Source of the DNA: Cladopsammia gracilis
Taxonomy: Eukaryota > Cnidaria > Anthozoa > Scleractinia > Dendrophylliidae
Length of the DNA stretch: 64,000 nt
Direction: 5' to 3'
Assembly: GCA_022457155.1 (NCBI GenBank)
Contig: JAJGOT010000434.1
Location: 217,501-281,500 of the forward strand
Shown here: piece by piece, positions 58,025 to 64,000 of the stretch
How the letters are laid out: each line of letters opens with the position of its first letter
Position numbering within the stretch: position 1 is the stretch's first letter
The notes under the pieces: generated by a model
Databases searched by the model: none
The model's input: the letters and a program-made list of their open reading frames with translations, nothing else
What the model was told of the DNA's origin: nothing
Position numbers and translations under genes: made by a program

Positions 58025-60602
58025 ATAAAATAAATAAATAAATAATAATAAATAAATAAATAAATAAATAAATACATAGATACATAAATAAATAAAATAG
58101 ATAAATATGAATAGCGTTTAAGCTTGTTTGCATTCCTATAAGTATTCTGGCGACACAGTGACACAGTGACACAGTGACACAGTATAGCTGTTCTGTATCA
58201 ACCTTTATTATTTTTTCTTTTCTTTTGTGTTTTCCTTCTGAATTATTAATGAATTTCACAAGAGACAATGCTTTCTATACCTCAATATAGAAGTTGGTGT
58301 GAGGTTGCAAATAACGGAGCCAGAGTAAAAATCCGAAGAAATAAATTTGCTACCAATCAGGAAAAAATAAAGCCGAAATATAAACTTAAAGCAAGATATA
58401 TGGCAAGGAAAAACATATACCTGCAGGGCATTCCACGCATTCCAGCTCACTAAGTTTGCTGACAGAGGGATTTAAAAAAGTTCCCAATGGGCATGGGAGT
58501 AATTTGTATTGACCGTGAGTTTTTCTTCCAAATCCAGCTTGACCAAACGCTTCCAGCAAGAAGTCTTTGTAGAAGTGTTCTTTCGAGATGTCGATGTAAT
58601 CGGATTTGTCGTCCCCCAAACCACTTAATTCGAAAATATCAAAGCATAAGTTAGCAAGTTAAAAGGTTCACCAATACGACTCAACTACAGAAATCAAAAG
58701 AAACAAGTATGAATGCAAATGTCTTGAAAAGGTTACAAACAGGTGAATTCTGCAACGTTCAGTCTGATCCAAATCCAAAAGTTTCATGGTGCCGATTTTC
58801 CCATCTTCCATGCTTCTGTAAAAAAAGGAAAGAAAAACGAACTAGACAGATACTTTCTTATTAAATATACTATATTTTGCAAAATATATGAACTGTCAGA
58901 GACTACCTATCAAGCTGGGATCTCTTTACATACGAGTTGCCGAATTTAAGCTTTCTGTCTTTTTATGTGTTGCAAGACAAGATTTATAATTTGTACAAAC
59001 GGCTTTGAGATATGGAATTTGTGTTAGAATGTTTAACTCGATTTCTCGAAGAGAAATGTTCTCGCACATATGTATTATCTTCTATATGATTGATAATGAC
59101 TTGTATAGTGATAAGTTCATAGCGGTAAGTTCAAATTGGCTACCAACAGATAATAAAATAAAATTGTATATTATTTACAAATATGCCTTTCTGTCTTTTT
59201 ACGAGTTACAAGACAAGGCTTAAAATTTGTACAAGAGGCTTGAAGATCTGAAATTTCTCTTCGAGTATATTATTGACAAAAACATGTGTTATACTTACAT
59301 GCTTACTGTAAGATTGTAAATGTGAACGAAAGACAGAAGGCTCATTGTCTTCAACTCCGTGCGTATCATATATCTAATAATATATAAGTAAGAAAAAAAA
59401 ATCGTCTTTTTCTTTTTCAGGCATGTGATTACTTTTACCATTTACCTTGTGGGTACACCGGGTAGAATTTACCTACTAAAATCCTTTATCAGTTCATCAA
59501 TCTCAACAGGAACTTAATTGTATTTTTTTGAAAACAAAATGACGAGTGATACTTAAAGGTTTATGAAGTAGAGTTACTTGTCCCAAGTCGAATGATTTTT
59601 GTCTGCAACTATGGTGTACTTTTTCCGGCTCTAGGACAAAAAGCTTAGAATGCACGCAAGTGGAAAGCGCGTACGGAATATGTACCAAAGTAAATGCAAG
59701 GAGAAGGGGAAACAAAACTGGAGTAGCTCGGAAAGAGGATACATTCTAACTGCATGTTGGTTTTTATTGAGTGTCTGTGGAAGCGGTGACTGAAAATTAC
59801 TTAGGAAAAATGAAAGAATTGTGGCTGGCGATCGTTTCGTTTCTGCCAAGAGATTCCACTTACTTAAGCCACAATTCTTTGAATTAATTTTATAATATGG
59901 TCTATTGTATAAATATTTTGGTTATCTAATGCAATTAGGAATCCTTATCAGACCGGACTGCTTCCATTATTAGGCGTAAGCAGGACTTCGAAACATGATT
60001 TTCGACGAGTTAATAATTCAGAAAGGTCTCTGATAAGTCCTTTGGTACAGTGGCGCGCCCACAGGGGCAAAACGCAACTCCCTTTCCATTTTGTTGTGTT
60101 TCGAAATTTATTTTTGTGTTCTAGAAATCATCGATGTGTTTAAGAAAAGCTTTTTGTTTTTTAATATTGATTGTTGTGTGTCGAAATTTATTGTTGTGTT
60201 TCCGAATGGAACGTGAGTTGGGTTTTGCCCCTGTTGCCACCGTACCTTGGCAGGGCCGAAACGTATCTGTTTTATAATATCCTCTACTATATCGAAAATA
60301 AAAGAACAAAGACAAAATGGTAGAATCATGCGTGCACGTACATTAAGAGCTTTCCATAACTCGGAATGGTAAAAGCCTGTGATCCAATAGTCTTGATAGG
60401 GTTATCTGAAAGAATTCTAAGATAGAATTACATGTAAATGGATTAAACTAAGAAATAATGTTTTGCATAAACCATCCGCTTTTTTTAAATGTTTCCTAAT
60501 TAATTGTGAAAGAAAATTAAAAGTGTAACAGAGCAGACACAACAATATTGATTTCATTAATAAATTGGATTTCAATTCGTTCCTTCAAATGTAACATTTT
60601 AC

Positions 60603-60634
<32 letters not shown>

Positions 60635-61921
60635 GAAGAGACGGAGAGTGGAATTTACAGGATAGAATTGATTTTGTTTTCTTAGCATGAGCTGGAATTT
60701 TTAAGCCGCTCACAGAATACGACCTACGACCCTCTTCTGATTTGTTTTGGATATTGAAGTGGGAGGTCCTCTCGAAGTGAAATCCTCGCGGATAAGTGCC
60801 TTGAGGTGTTGGTGCTTTCAGAAACGTAACCAAACTTACAGATTGTACAGGAAAACGTATCAACAGGCAAAGGGTCTTTCACACTAAACATGCTACAGAT
60901 CTTGAAAGAGAAAAGATAGGATTATCTAGATTAAGATTATTTCAATAACGTTAAAGCACTTTACGTTTTCTGTTCTGTGCGAAATGAAAAAAGAAATGGA
61001 CCCGCGTGAGGTGATAATTTGTAATGATGATATTCAGGATTAGAGGGATGCCCCCGAGGGATATGCGTGAAAGTCAGAGCTCTGTTTCACAAGCGTGAAA
61101 GCGATCAACATGAGTTTCTTGATATCCGATCCTGTTGGTATCAGATGAGATTTATAGTTAAATGAATTTTTATTCCGGAAATTGTAACTGCTTTAGACGG
61201 GATGATTTGATCAGAATTTAAGGGGGGCAGTGTCCCGCCAAAATACCGAATTTCTCTTTCCTAATGTCCATGTTATATTGCAAAATATCACAAAAATATA
61301 CAACTAAAGTGTATAAAACTATTTTACAGAGCAAAACAGAACAAGTAGCTTGTGGATAAAGTGCAGGATACAATGATGTAAGTGAATAACAGTTCATCTT
61401 ATTTGATTTCGTGACAGCAAGTCCAGAAATATATTAAATTGCCAATCTGGTGGATTTTTACTTTGATTTTTTTCGCCTGATATTTTCCCTTTACTTTTAA
61501 TATTTCTTTGTTTTTACATAGCACTAAATAAATTGGTTATGTCTATCTTGTTTACTTACAAATATTTAAGGTGGTCGGTTTTGGCAAATGTTTCACTTGC
61601 TATAAAGGATATGTTGTTTTCTTCTAGGAATCTGCACCAAGGGAAAAAATGTACAGCAAACAAAAATATTATAAGAAGGGGGGAAAGAAGTGCATTACAA
61701 AACGGATGTTATTTTCAACAGCAAGATACTTTAAAACGATCATCAATTTAACGATTCAGCATTAAATTGACCCCGTTAACTTCACCCACGCGGACGATCA
61801 TAATCGATAGATCAATAATAACAATACCGCTTAGAATAAAAATACTCACAAATAGTTAAGGTTTGTTTGATTTGAAAAAACGCCAGCTGCAATATCCCTG
61901 ATGCTATTTGATGCTAAATCG
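41371..61921 (-). CDS. LRR / GCC2-GCC3 multi-pass membrane protein gene (5' incomplete, one frameshift)
   Basis: Exons chain on the minus strand at 60405-60342, 59373-59299, 58815-58741, 58623-58421, 57402-57277, 56302-55947, 55617-54400 and 41750-41371. Every junction is GT/AG and phases match. A separate 72-base LRR exon lies at 61921-61850. In order the product has leucine-rich repeat remnants (DLASNSIRDIAAGVF; NPIKTIGSQAF), a linker, cysteine repeats of the ephrin-receptor-like GCC2/GCC3 type (CLKCPNGTFVPYS; CIACPQGTDTATFAGFRAC; CEVCRVGYYK), about eight membrane segments, and a charged cytoplasmic tail. Such proteins are expanded in corals (from memory, no search done); ligand and function are unknown. 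The membrane exon contains a one-base frameshift, so the allele shown cannot make the full protein unless this is an assembly error. No start or signal peptide was found in the window. Confidence 0.75.
42245..42292. repeat. 7-bp tandem repeat (GTAACGC), about 7 copies
   Basis: GTAACGC repeats without error, so GCGTAACGCG recurs every seven bases. It is CpG-rich inside an AT-rich intron. Confidence 0.92.
42443..42520 (-). other. tRNA-like sequence (SINE head or tRNA pseudogene)
   Basis: On the minus strand, GAGTTCGAATCTCC is a good RNA polymerase III B box, with an A-box-like GCGCAGTGATTGAG about 50 bases before it. The total length is about tRNA size. I could not fold a complete cloverleaf by eye, so I do not call a functional tRNA. 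Confidence 0.45.
42722..42873 (+). repeat. Dispersed repeat with GTGA tract, copy 2
   Basis: This matches 37203-37335 in the same orientation, with a longer (GTGA)n tract here (about 42771-42800). Confidence 0.75.
44130..44420 (-). repeat. Dispersed repeat, inverted relative to 54.06-54.24 kb
   Basis: GTCTAGGAGCCA, TTTCGTTGCACCCCCGTGCTATA, TTGTCTAAATAGCA and GCCATGGAGTTT occur here. They recur reversed at 54060-54240. Confidence 0.75.
47200..47901 (+). pseudogene. Relic of a multi-copy PIN/exonuclease-like protein gene with Cys-rich C-terminus
   Basis: One frame reads RIVIQSRDTDFAVLF and CNELSFKT. After a shift the next reads RYIPIDNLQNKLGSAVRDGI, then NAITRCDNTSGLSSIGKGKA. This resembles a protein family repeated in coral genomes with DTDV...TGCDT.S...GIGK motifs, where the Gly of TGCD is Arg here. 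The last part, LCQCKANCIPCTEACLCMKD and an acidic end EETSDDDDDD with TAG at 47899-47901, fits the Cys-rich C-terminus of that family. Stops and frameshifts separate the pieces. Family recognition is from memory. The boundaries to the left (45.1-47.2 kb) are unclear and may hold more of it. Confidence 0.5.
47913..48600 (-). mobile_element. 5'-truncated Penelope-like retroelement with inverted terminal repeats
   Basis: 47913-48061 reappears inverted at 48450-48600, including GATAAAACGATTTGATA, the hammerhead-like core and GTAAGGCAAAAAAACGTT. Between them lies the end of a GIY-YIG endonuclease domain. Terminal repeats in opposite orientation and 5' truncation are typical of Penelope-like elements. 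It inserted next to the relic gene ending at 47901. Confidence 0.8.
48230..48457 (-). pseudogene. GIY-YIG domain C-terminus of a Penelope-like element
   Basis: The minus strand reads QHRRPVDKQTNIPKP, then AVSEHFLSNDHAASDMQLIP, then KAREAYLIERGQTLEPLGLN, ending RRDET and TGA at 48232-48230. The A-(Y/H)-LIERG-TLEPLGLN ending is characteristic of the endonuclease end of Penelope-like polyproteins. The reverse transcriptase and the catalytic GIY motif are absent, so this is a fragment. Confidence 0.82.
49676..50257 (+). mobile_element. piggyBac-like MITE, copy 3 (complete)
   Basis: TTAA lies on both sides (49676-49679, 50254-50257), with tips CCCTATTCGGCCTGG and CAGGCCGAATAGGG. It is near-identical to copies 1 and 2. 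It sits in the last intron of the LRR/GCC gene in the opposite orientation to that gene. Confidence 0.87.
50300..52200. other. Intronic stretch, nothing recognised
   Basis: Frames of up to 93 codons occur here but none has a recognisable domain or splice support. Confidence 0.4.
52220..52290. repeat. Dispersed repeat, copy 2
   Basis: This matches 27090-27180 (AATTCAAAGGGGA, AAATAAATGTGGCT). Confidence 0.6.
53568..53625. repeat. Short inverted repeat
   Basis: CAGGGTCTTCTC and GAGAAGACCCTG face each other across about 30 bases. Probably a small MITE remnant. Confidence 0.6.
54056..54240 (+). repeat. Dispersed repeat, inverted partner of 44.1-44.4 kb
   Basis: CTCCATGGCAGAATT, GTGCTATTTAGACAAATATAGCA, GGGGTGCAACGAA and GGCTCCTAGACT match 44130-44420 in reverse. 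Confidence 0.75.
54400..55617 (-). CDS. LRR/GCC gene, large membrane exon (contains a one-base frameshift)
   Basis: The acceptor CACAG precedes GTATGCCGTGTTGG and the donor is CTCGTG G|GTAAGT. It encodes the last Cys motif (CEVCRVGYYKQLQTCKLCP) and then membrane segments around WMIGQLSIVVAVMFIIIVIV, ITVAFVVYGLRMFFLI, RFVIVAYCAVVYIIFLP and MLISLAVTFVNLGIGAVS. One frame ends YLKRTTT* at 54958. The continuation, ADYNINCESSGYN, is open only in the other frame, whose stop is at 54974-54976, so the switch falls within about 54961-54976. The exon length is 1218, but flanking splice phases need a length of 1 modulo 3, confirming one missing base. Confidence 0.8.
55947..56302 (-). CDS. LRR/GCC gene, Cys-rich exon
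   Basis: 356 bases in phase, encoding GTDTATFAGFRACNCLNGFY, CKPCQKDGLKCVDGYA, several N-glycosylation sequons (NET, NSS, NHS, NSS) and CPREKSCIGGLNSSC. The donor GAG|GTATGC is repeated almost exactly at the start of the next exon (GTATGCCGTGTTGG), which may reflect an intron-boundary duplication. Confidence 0.8.
57277..57402 (-). CDS. LRR/GCC gene, GCC2/GCC3 repeat exon
   Basis: 126 bases from TTTCAG to CAAG|GTAAGC encode GFYSDTEAFVSESCLKCPNG and CIACPQG, one ephrin-receptor-like repeat. Both phases match the neighbours. Confidence 0.82.
57771..57833. repeat. (TCTG)n/(TCTA)n microsatellite
   Basis: ATCTATCTATCT, then about nine TCTG units, then TCTA units, in an intron of the LRR/GCC gene. 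Confidence 0.95.
57992..58100. repeat. C run, A run and (AAAT)n microsatellite
   Basis: About 22 C, then A-rich sequence, then repeated AAAT units. Frames across it are artefacts. Confidence 0.9.
58152..58184. repeat. 8-bp tandem repeat (GACACAGT)n
   Basis: Four units of GACACAGT in an intron. Confidence 0.9.
58421..58623 (-). CDS. LRR/GCC gene, exon before the Cys repeats
   Basis: 203 bases in phase with both neighbours. It encodes GLGDDKSDYIDIS, then KLLPCPLGTFLNPSVSKLSE and CVECPAG, the first GCC2/GCC3 unit. The acceptor (TTCGAATTAAG) is weak in pyrimidines, so the upstream edge is less sure; the donor CAG|GTATAT is good. Confidence 0.75.
58741..58815 (-). CDS. LRR/GCC gene, 75-base exon
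   Basis: The acceptor TTTTTTTACAG is strong; the donor CCT|GTTTGT is weak but in phase. It encodes SMEDGKIGTMKLLDLDQTER, then CRIHL, the cap region between the leucine-rich and Cys-rich parts. Confidence 0.68.
59299..59373 (-). CDS. LRR/GCC gene, 75-base exon
   Basis: The acceptor TATTATTAG and donor CAT|GTAAGT are clear. It encodes YMIRTELKTMSLLSF, then VHIYNLTVS, a degenerate leucine-rich segment. Phases match the exons on both sides. Confidence 0.72.
60342..60405 (-). CDS. LRR/GCC gene, leucine-rich repeat exon
   Basis: TTCTTTCAG precedes ATAACCC and AAT|GTACGT follows. The 64 bases encode NPIKTIGSQAFTIPSYGKLL, a terminal LRR in this family. Confidence 0.75.
60603..60635. repeat. (TTG)n microsatellite
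   Basis: About 11 TTG units in an intron. The Gln-rich minus-strand frame over it is an artefact. Confidence 0.95.
60840..60900 (-). CDS. Candidate LRR/GCC exon, degenerate
   Basis: TCTTTCAAG precedes it and ATCT|GTAAGT follows, both good splice sites. Its exit phase fits the exon at 60405 and its end reads PLPVDTFS, LRR-like. Its entry phase does not fit the 72-base LRR exon at 61.9 kb, where the required frame hits TGA. Either exons between are missing or this exon has lost bases. Confidence 0.4.
61850..61921 (-). CDS. LRR/GCC gene, canonical 72-base LRR exon
   Basis: TCGTTTTCAG precedes it and TATTT|GTGAGT follows. It is exactly 72 bases (24 residues) reading DLASNSIRDIAAGVFSNQTN, then LNYL, a textbook LxxLxLxxNxI repeat in one exon. 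Arrays of 72-base LRR exons are common in extracellular LRR genes, so more are expected upstream beyond the element at 61.94 kb. Confidence 0.75.
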
Positions 61922-61940
61922 CTGAAAACGAAGAACACAA

Positions 61941-62090
61941 GGCCCCGGTTGTTCAGAAGATGGATAGCGCTATCCACCGGATGAATCACTATCCAGTGGA
62001 TGAGTGTTAACAAAATCCATTGTGATTTCCGCTGGATAGTGATTTGTCCAGTGGATAGCACTATCCACCTTTTGAACAACCGGGCCAAGG
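61941..62090. mobile_element. Inverted-repeat MITE next to an LRR exon
   Basis: GGCCCCGGTTGTTCAGAAG and GGATAGCGCTATCCAC on the left are mirrored by GTGGATAGCACTATCCAC and TTGAACAACCGGGCC on the right. The arms are about 70 bases. It begins about 20 bases from the acceptor of the exon at 61921. Confidence 0.85.
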
Positions 62091-62129
62091 TGGTTAAACA
62101 CCAGACCAATTTTACATAAGTTGGCGATA

Positions 62130-62603
62130 CAGTACTTACCCGCTTATAAGAACCTGCAATTTAAGAACCTGTTAGCCTAAAAATATCAATTTAGACCCCA
62201 TTTACATAAGAACCTATTTAGCCCTAAAATTTGAAACAGGTTCTTATAGAAAGGTTCTTATAGATATTAACCTAAAAAAATCTTCATGCAAAAAAACATG
62301 ACTCAAAAGTAGTGAACTTGAACATGTATACACTTCTAAATTTGGTATAAATAATGTTTGAAAACCTTGTAAATTTTCATTACATATGGTCACATACTGT
62401 CTAAAGGCCAGGCCTGTTTTGGCATTAGATTAATATACATGCCACCTTTCTACCATTCACAGGTGTATAATATATTTCTCATTAAATAAGAACCTATTTA
62501 AGAACCTGCGTAGCCTAAAATTCCACTAAGCACCATTTACATAAGAACCCGTTTAGGCTAAATTTGAAAAAAAAAATGGGTTCTTATAAGCGGGTAAGTA
62601 CTA
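62130..62603. mobile_element. MITE with CAGTACTTACCCGCTTATAA tips
   Basis: The tip AGTACTTACCCGCTTATAAG is repeated inverted as CTTATAAGCGGGTAAGTACT. TA lies at each side (GATAC...CTATAG), consistent with a Tc1/mariner-like TA target. Internal GTTCTTATA and AAGAACC motifs repeat several times. Confidence 0.82.
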
Positions 62604-63108
62604 TAGTTGTTGAATAATTAAACTATGGCATTATTTATTGAATCTATTTTAAATGTCAGTGCGGTAACACACACCATGGTAAAAGGAATTTCCGACATAA
62701 ATTCCTAAAAATATTGTTAGTTAAAATCAATGAATAAACTTAAATCTTTAGCTTCCAGCCAAATTATATATGTCAACCATGGAAAAGTAATGGGTCGTAA
62801 ATTTCAGGAAAAGTCACAAAACTTGGTAATAATTATAGTGTTGAATTCCTCACTAAAGGCCACCTTTCTTAAACGAACACCTCTCTACGATAGCCGTTTT
62901 ATTTTGTTCCGACCTTGCCCCAATACTACACTTTTACAACTGCCAGTATTTTTTTTTTTTTTTTGCTCCAGGGCGGCATTTGTAATAGAAAAGTTCAAAT
63001 GTATTTAATTAAATATTATGTGCCAATATAAATGTTTAAAGTCCGCGCTTTCATTTTCATTTTCCCGCTCTGAAATAAAGCACTTTTACAGAGACAACTT
63101 CATTAAGC
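62604..63108. other. Nothing recognised
   Basis: AT-rich, with a T run at about 62950. The frame at 62730-63008 has no domain or splice support. Confidence 0.4.
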
Positions 63109-63490
63109 GGGGACGTTACCAAACACCGGAGCGGAATGGGATGACCTGAAATGGACCGGAATGAATCGTAATGAACCGAAATGGGCTGGAATGATACCGG
63201 AATGAGAGCGAAATGAACGGAATGAGACTGGAGTGAGCGGAATGACCTGCTCTCTTCACGGCCATTCCAGCCCATTCCGGTTCATTCCGGTCTAACTTCA
63301 GGTTATTCCATTTCGGGTCATTCCGATACTATTACAGCCCATTCCGGTCCATTGCGGTTCATTCCGGTCTTACTCTGGGTTGTTCGATTTCGGGTCTTTC
63401 CGCCCTCATTCCGGTACTATTCTAGCCCATTCCGGTTCATCGCGGTTTATTGCGGTTCATTCTATATCGCTCCGTTGTTTAGTAACGCCC
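63109..63490. mobile_element. Foldback element with internal GGAATG repeats
   Basis: Tips GGACGTTACCAAACACCGGAGCG and (inverted) GGGCGTTACTAAACAACGGAGCG enclose two blocks of roughly 10-13 base units built on GGAATGA. The blocks are in opposite orientation and switch at about 63245. It resembles in design the element at 0.1-1.4 kb, but the units differ. Confidence 0.78.
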
Positions 63491-63767
63491 ATCATAGGCG
63501 GAAGCGCCAACATAAGCAGTAATTATCAGTTAACTATTAGGGAGAATGTCCGTATTTAAGTTGTCACTATAGTAGAATAAGTAAATAAAATGTCATCAAA
63601 CGAACAGATGATGCAAATTGTGTAGAGTCAAGAAGATCCCCTCAGATAGATGTTGAATTTTGTTCGAAGACAACTGTCTGCAAAAAAAGAAAACACCCAT
63701 GGTTTACTAAAGCGAAACTAATAGACATCGTAGCACTGCTGTAATAAAGAAATTAAAAATGCGCTGA

Positions 63768-63866
63768 GTGCATTGCGTTATATAAGCATGCAAAAAAGCG
63801 AGTGCCTCTCGCACTTCTCGAGTGTTCTTAAATATTCCCAAGTGCTTATATAAGTCAACAATGCAC
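63768..63866. repeat. Imperfect inverted repeat
   Basis: GTGCATTG and TATATAAGCA at the left are mirrored by TGCTTATATAA and CAATGCAC at the right. Probably a small MITE. The rest to the window end shows nothing else. Confidence 0.55.
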
Positions 63867-64000
63867 GGGGAACAAGTTTTTGTATTTCTTTTATAAAATA
63901 AAAACGGTTATAATGAACCTTACGTCACGCGCGTGCTTTATCGAGTTATAATGAACTCGGTTTAACCAAGCATAGTGCGCGCATTTCCTTGAGCATGTTA

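Overview
This window is nuclear DNA of an animal, most likely an anthozoan cnidarian and probably a stony coral. The organism call is an inference. It rests on intron-rich genes with GT/AG splice sites, a gene joining leucine-rich repeats to ephrin-receptor-like (GCC2/GCC3) cysteine repeats and a multi-pass membrane C-terminus, a short single-domain pentraxin, a tRNA-derived SINE, Penelope-like retroelement remains, and many hairpin-forming DNA-transposon relics. There are no bacterial operons, ribosome binding sites or CRISPR arrays. Most short open frames in the window are chance or transposon-derived.

Layout. 0-11.8 kb is intergenic and holds non-autonomous inverted-repeat elements: a long-TIR element at 0.1-1.4 kb, two of three TTAA-flanked piggyBac-like MITE copies, hairpins, and a 63-base C run. 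11.8-17.2 kb is a 5.39-kb foldback element with arms of about 1.3 kb and a 5-bp target duplication. 18.66-19.13 kb is a 9-bp minisatellite. 20.2-26.9 kb is a pentraxin-like gene on the minus strand in three coding exons, all in phase (225 aa, signal peptide, complete pentraxin signature). Its first intron holds a 3.66-kb TTAA-flanked element which itself carries a SINE. 28.6-35.7 kb, just upstream of that gene, is a degenerate tandem array of roughly 0.75-1 kb units. Six of them keep the same minus-strand splice donor, and several keep a GC-rich palindrome upstream of it, so the array may be a set of duplicated promoter/first-exon cassettes. 37.4-38.2 kb is a decayed TRAF-like (coiled coil plus MATH) pseudogene.

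41.4-61.9 kb is the second main gene, on the minus strand. It encodes a leucine-rich-repeat, GCC2/GCC3, multi-pass membrane protein. Eight 3'-proximal exons chain in matching phase from about 60.4 kb down to the stop at 41.37 kb, across a 12.65-kb last intron filled with repeats, a Penelope-like fragment and a retro-derived pseudogene. The large membrane exon has a one-base frameshift, so the gene is either recently broken or mis-assembled here. The 5' part of the gene is incomplete: one canonical 72-base LRR exon lies at 61.9 kb and the start is presumably beyond the window. 61.9-64 kb holds three more inverted-repeat elements.

The two genes have no evident functional link beyond both looking like extracellular recognition proteins. 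The pentraxin is predicted to be secreted, and the LRR/GCC protein is predicted to sit in the plasma membrane with a large ectodomain.
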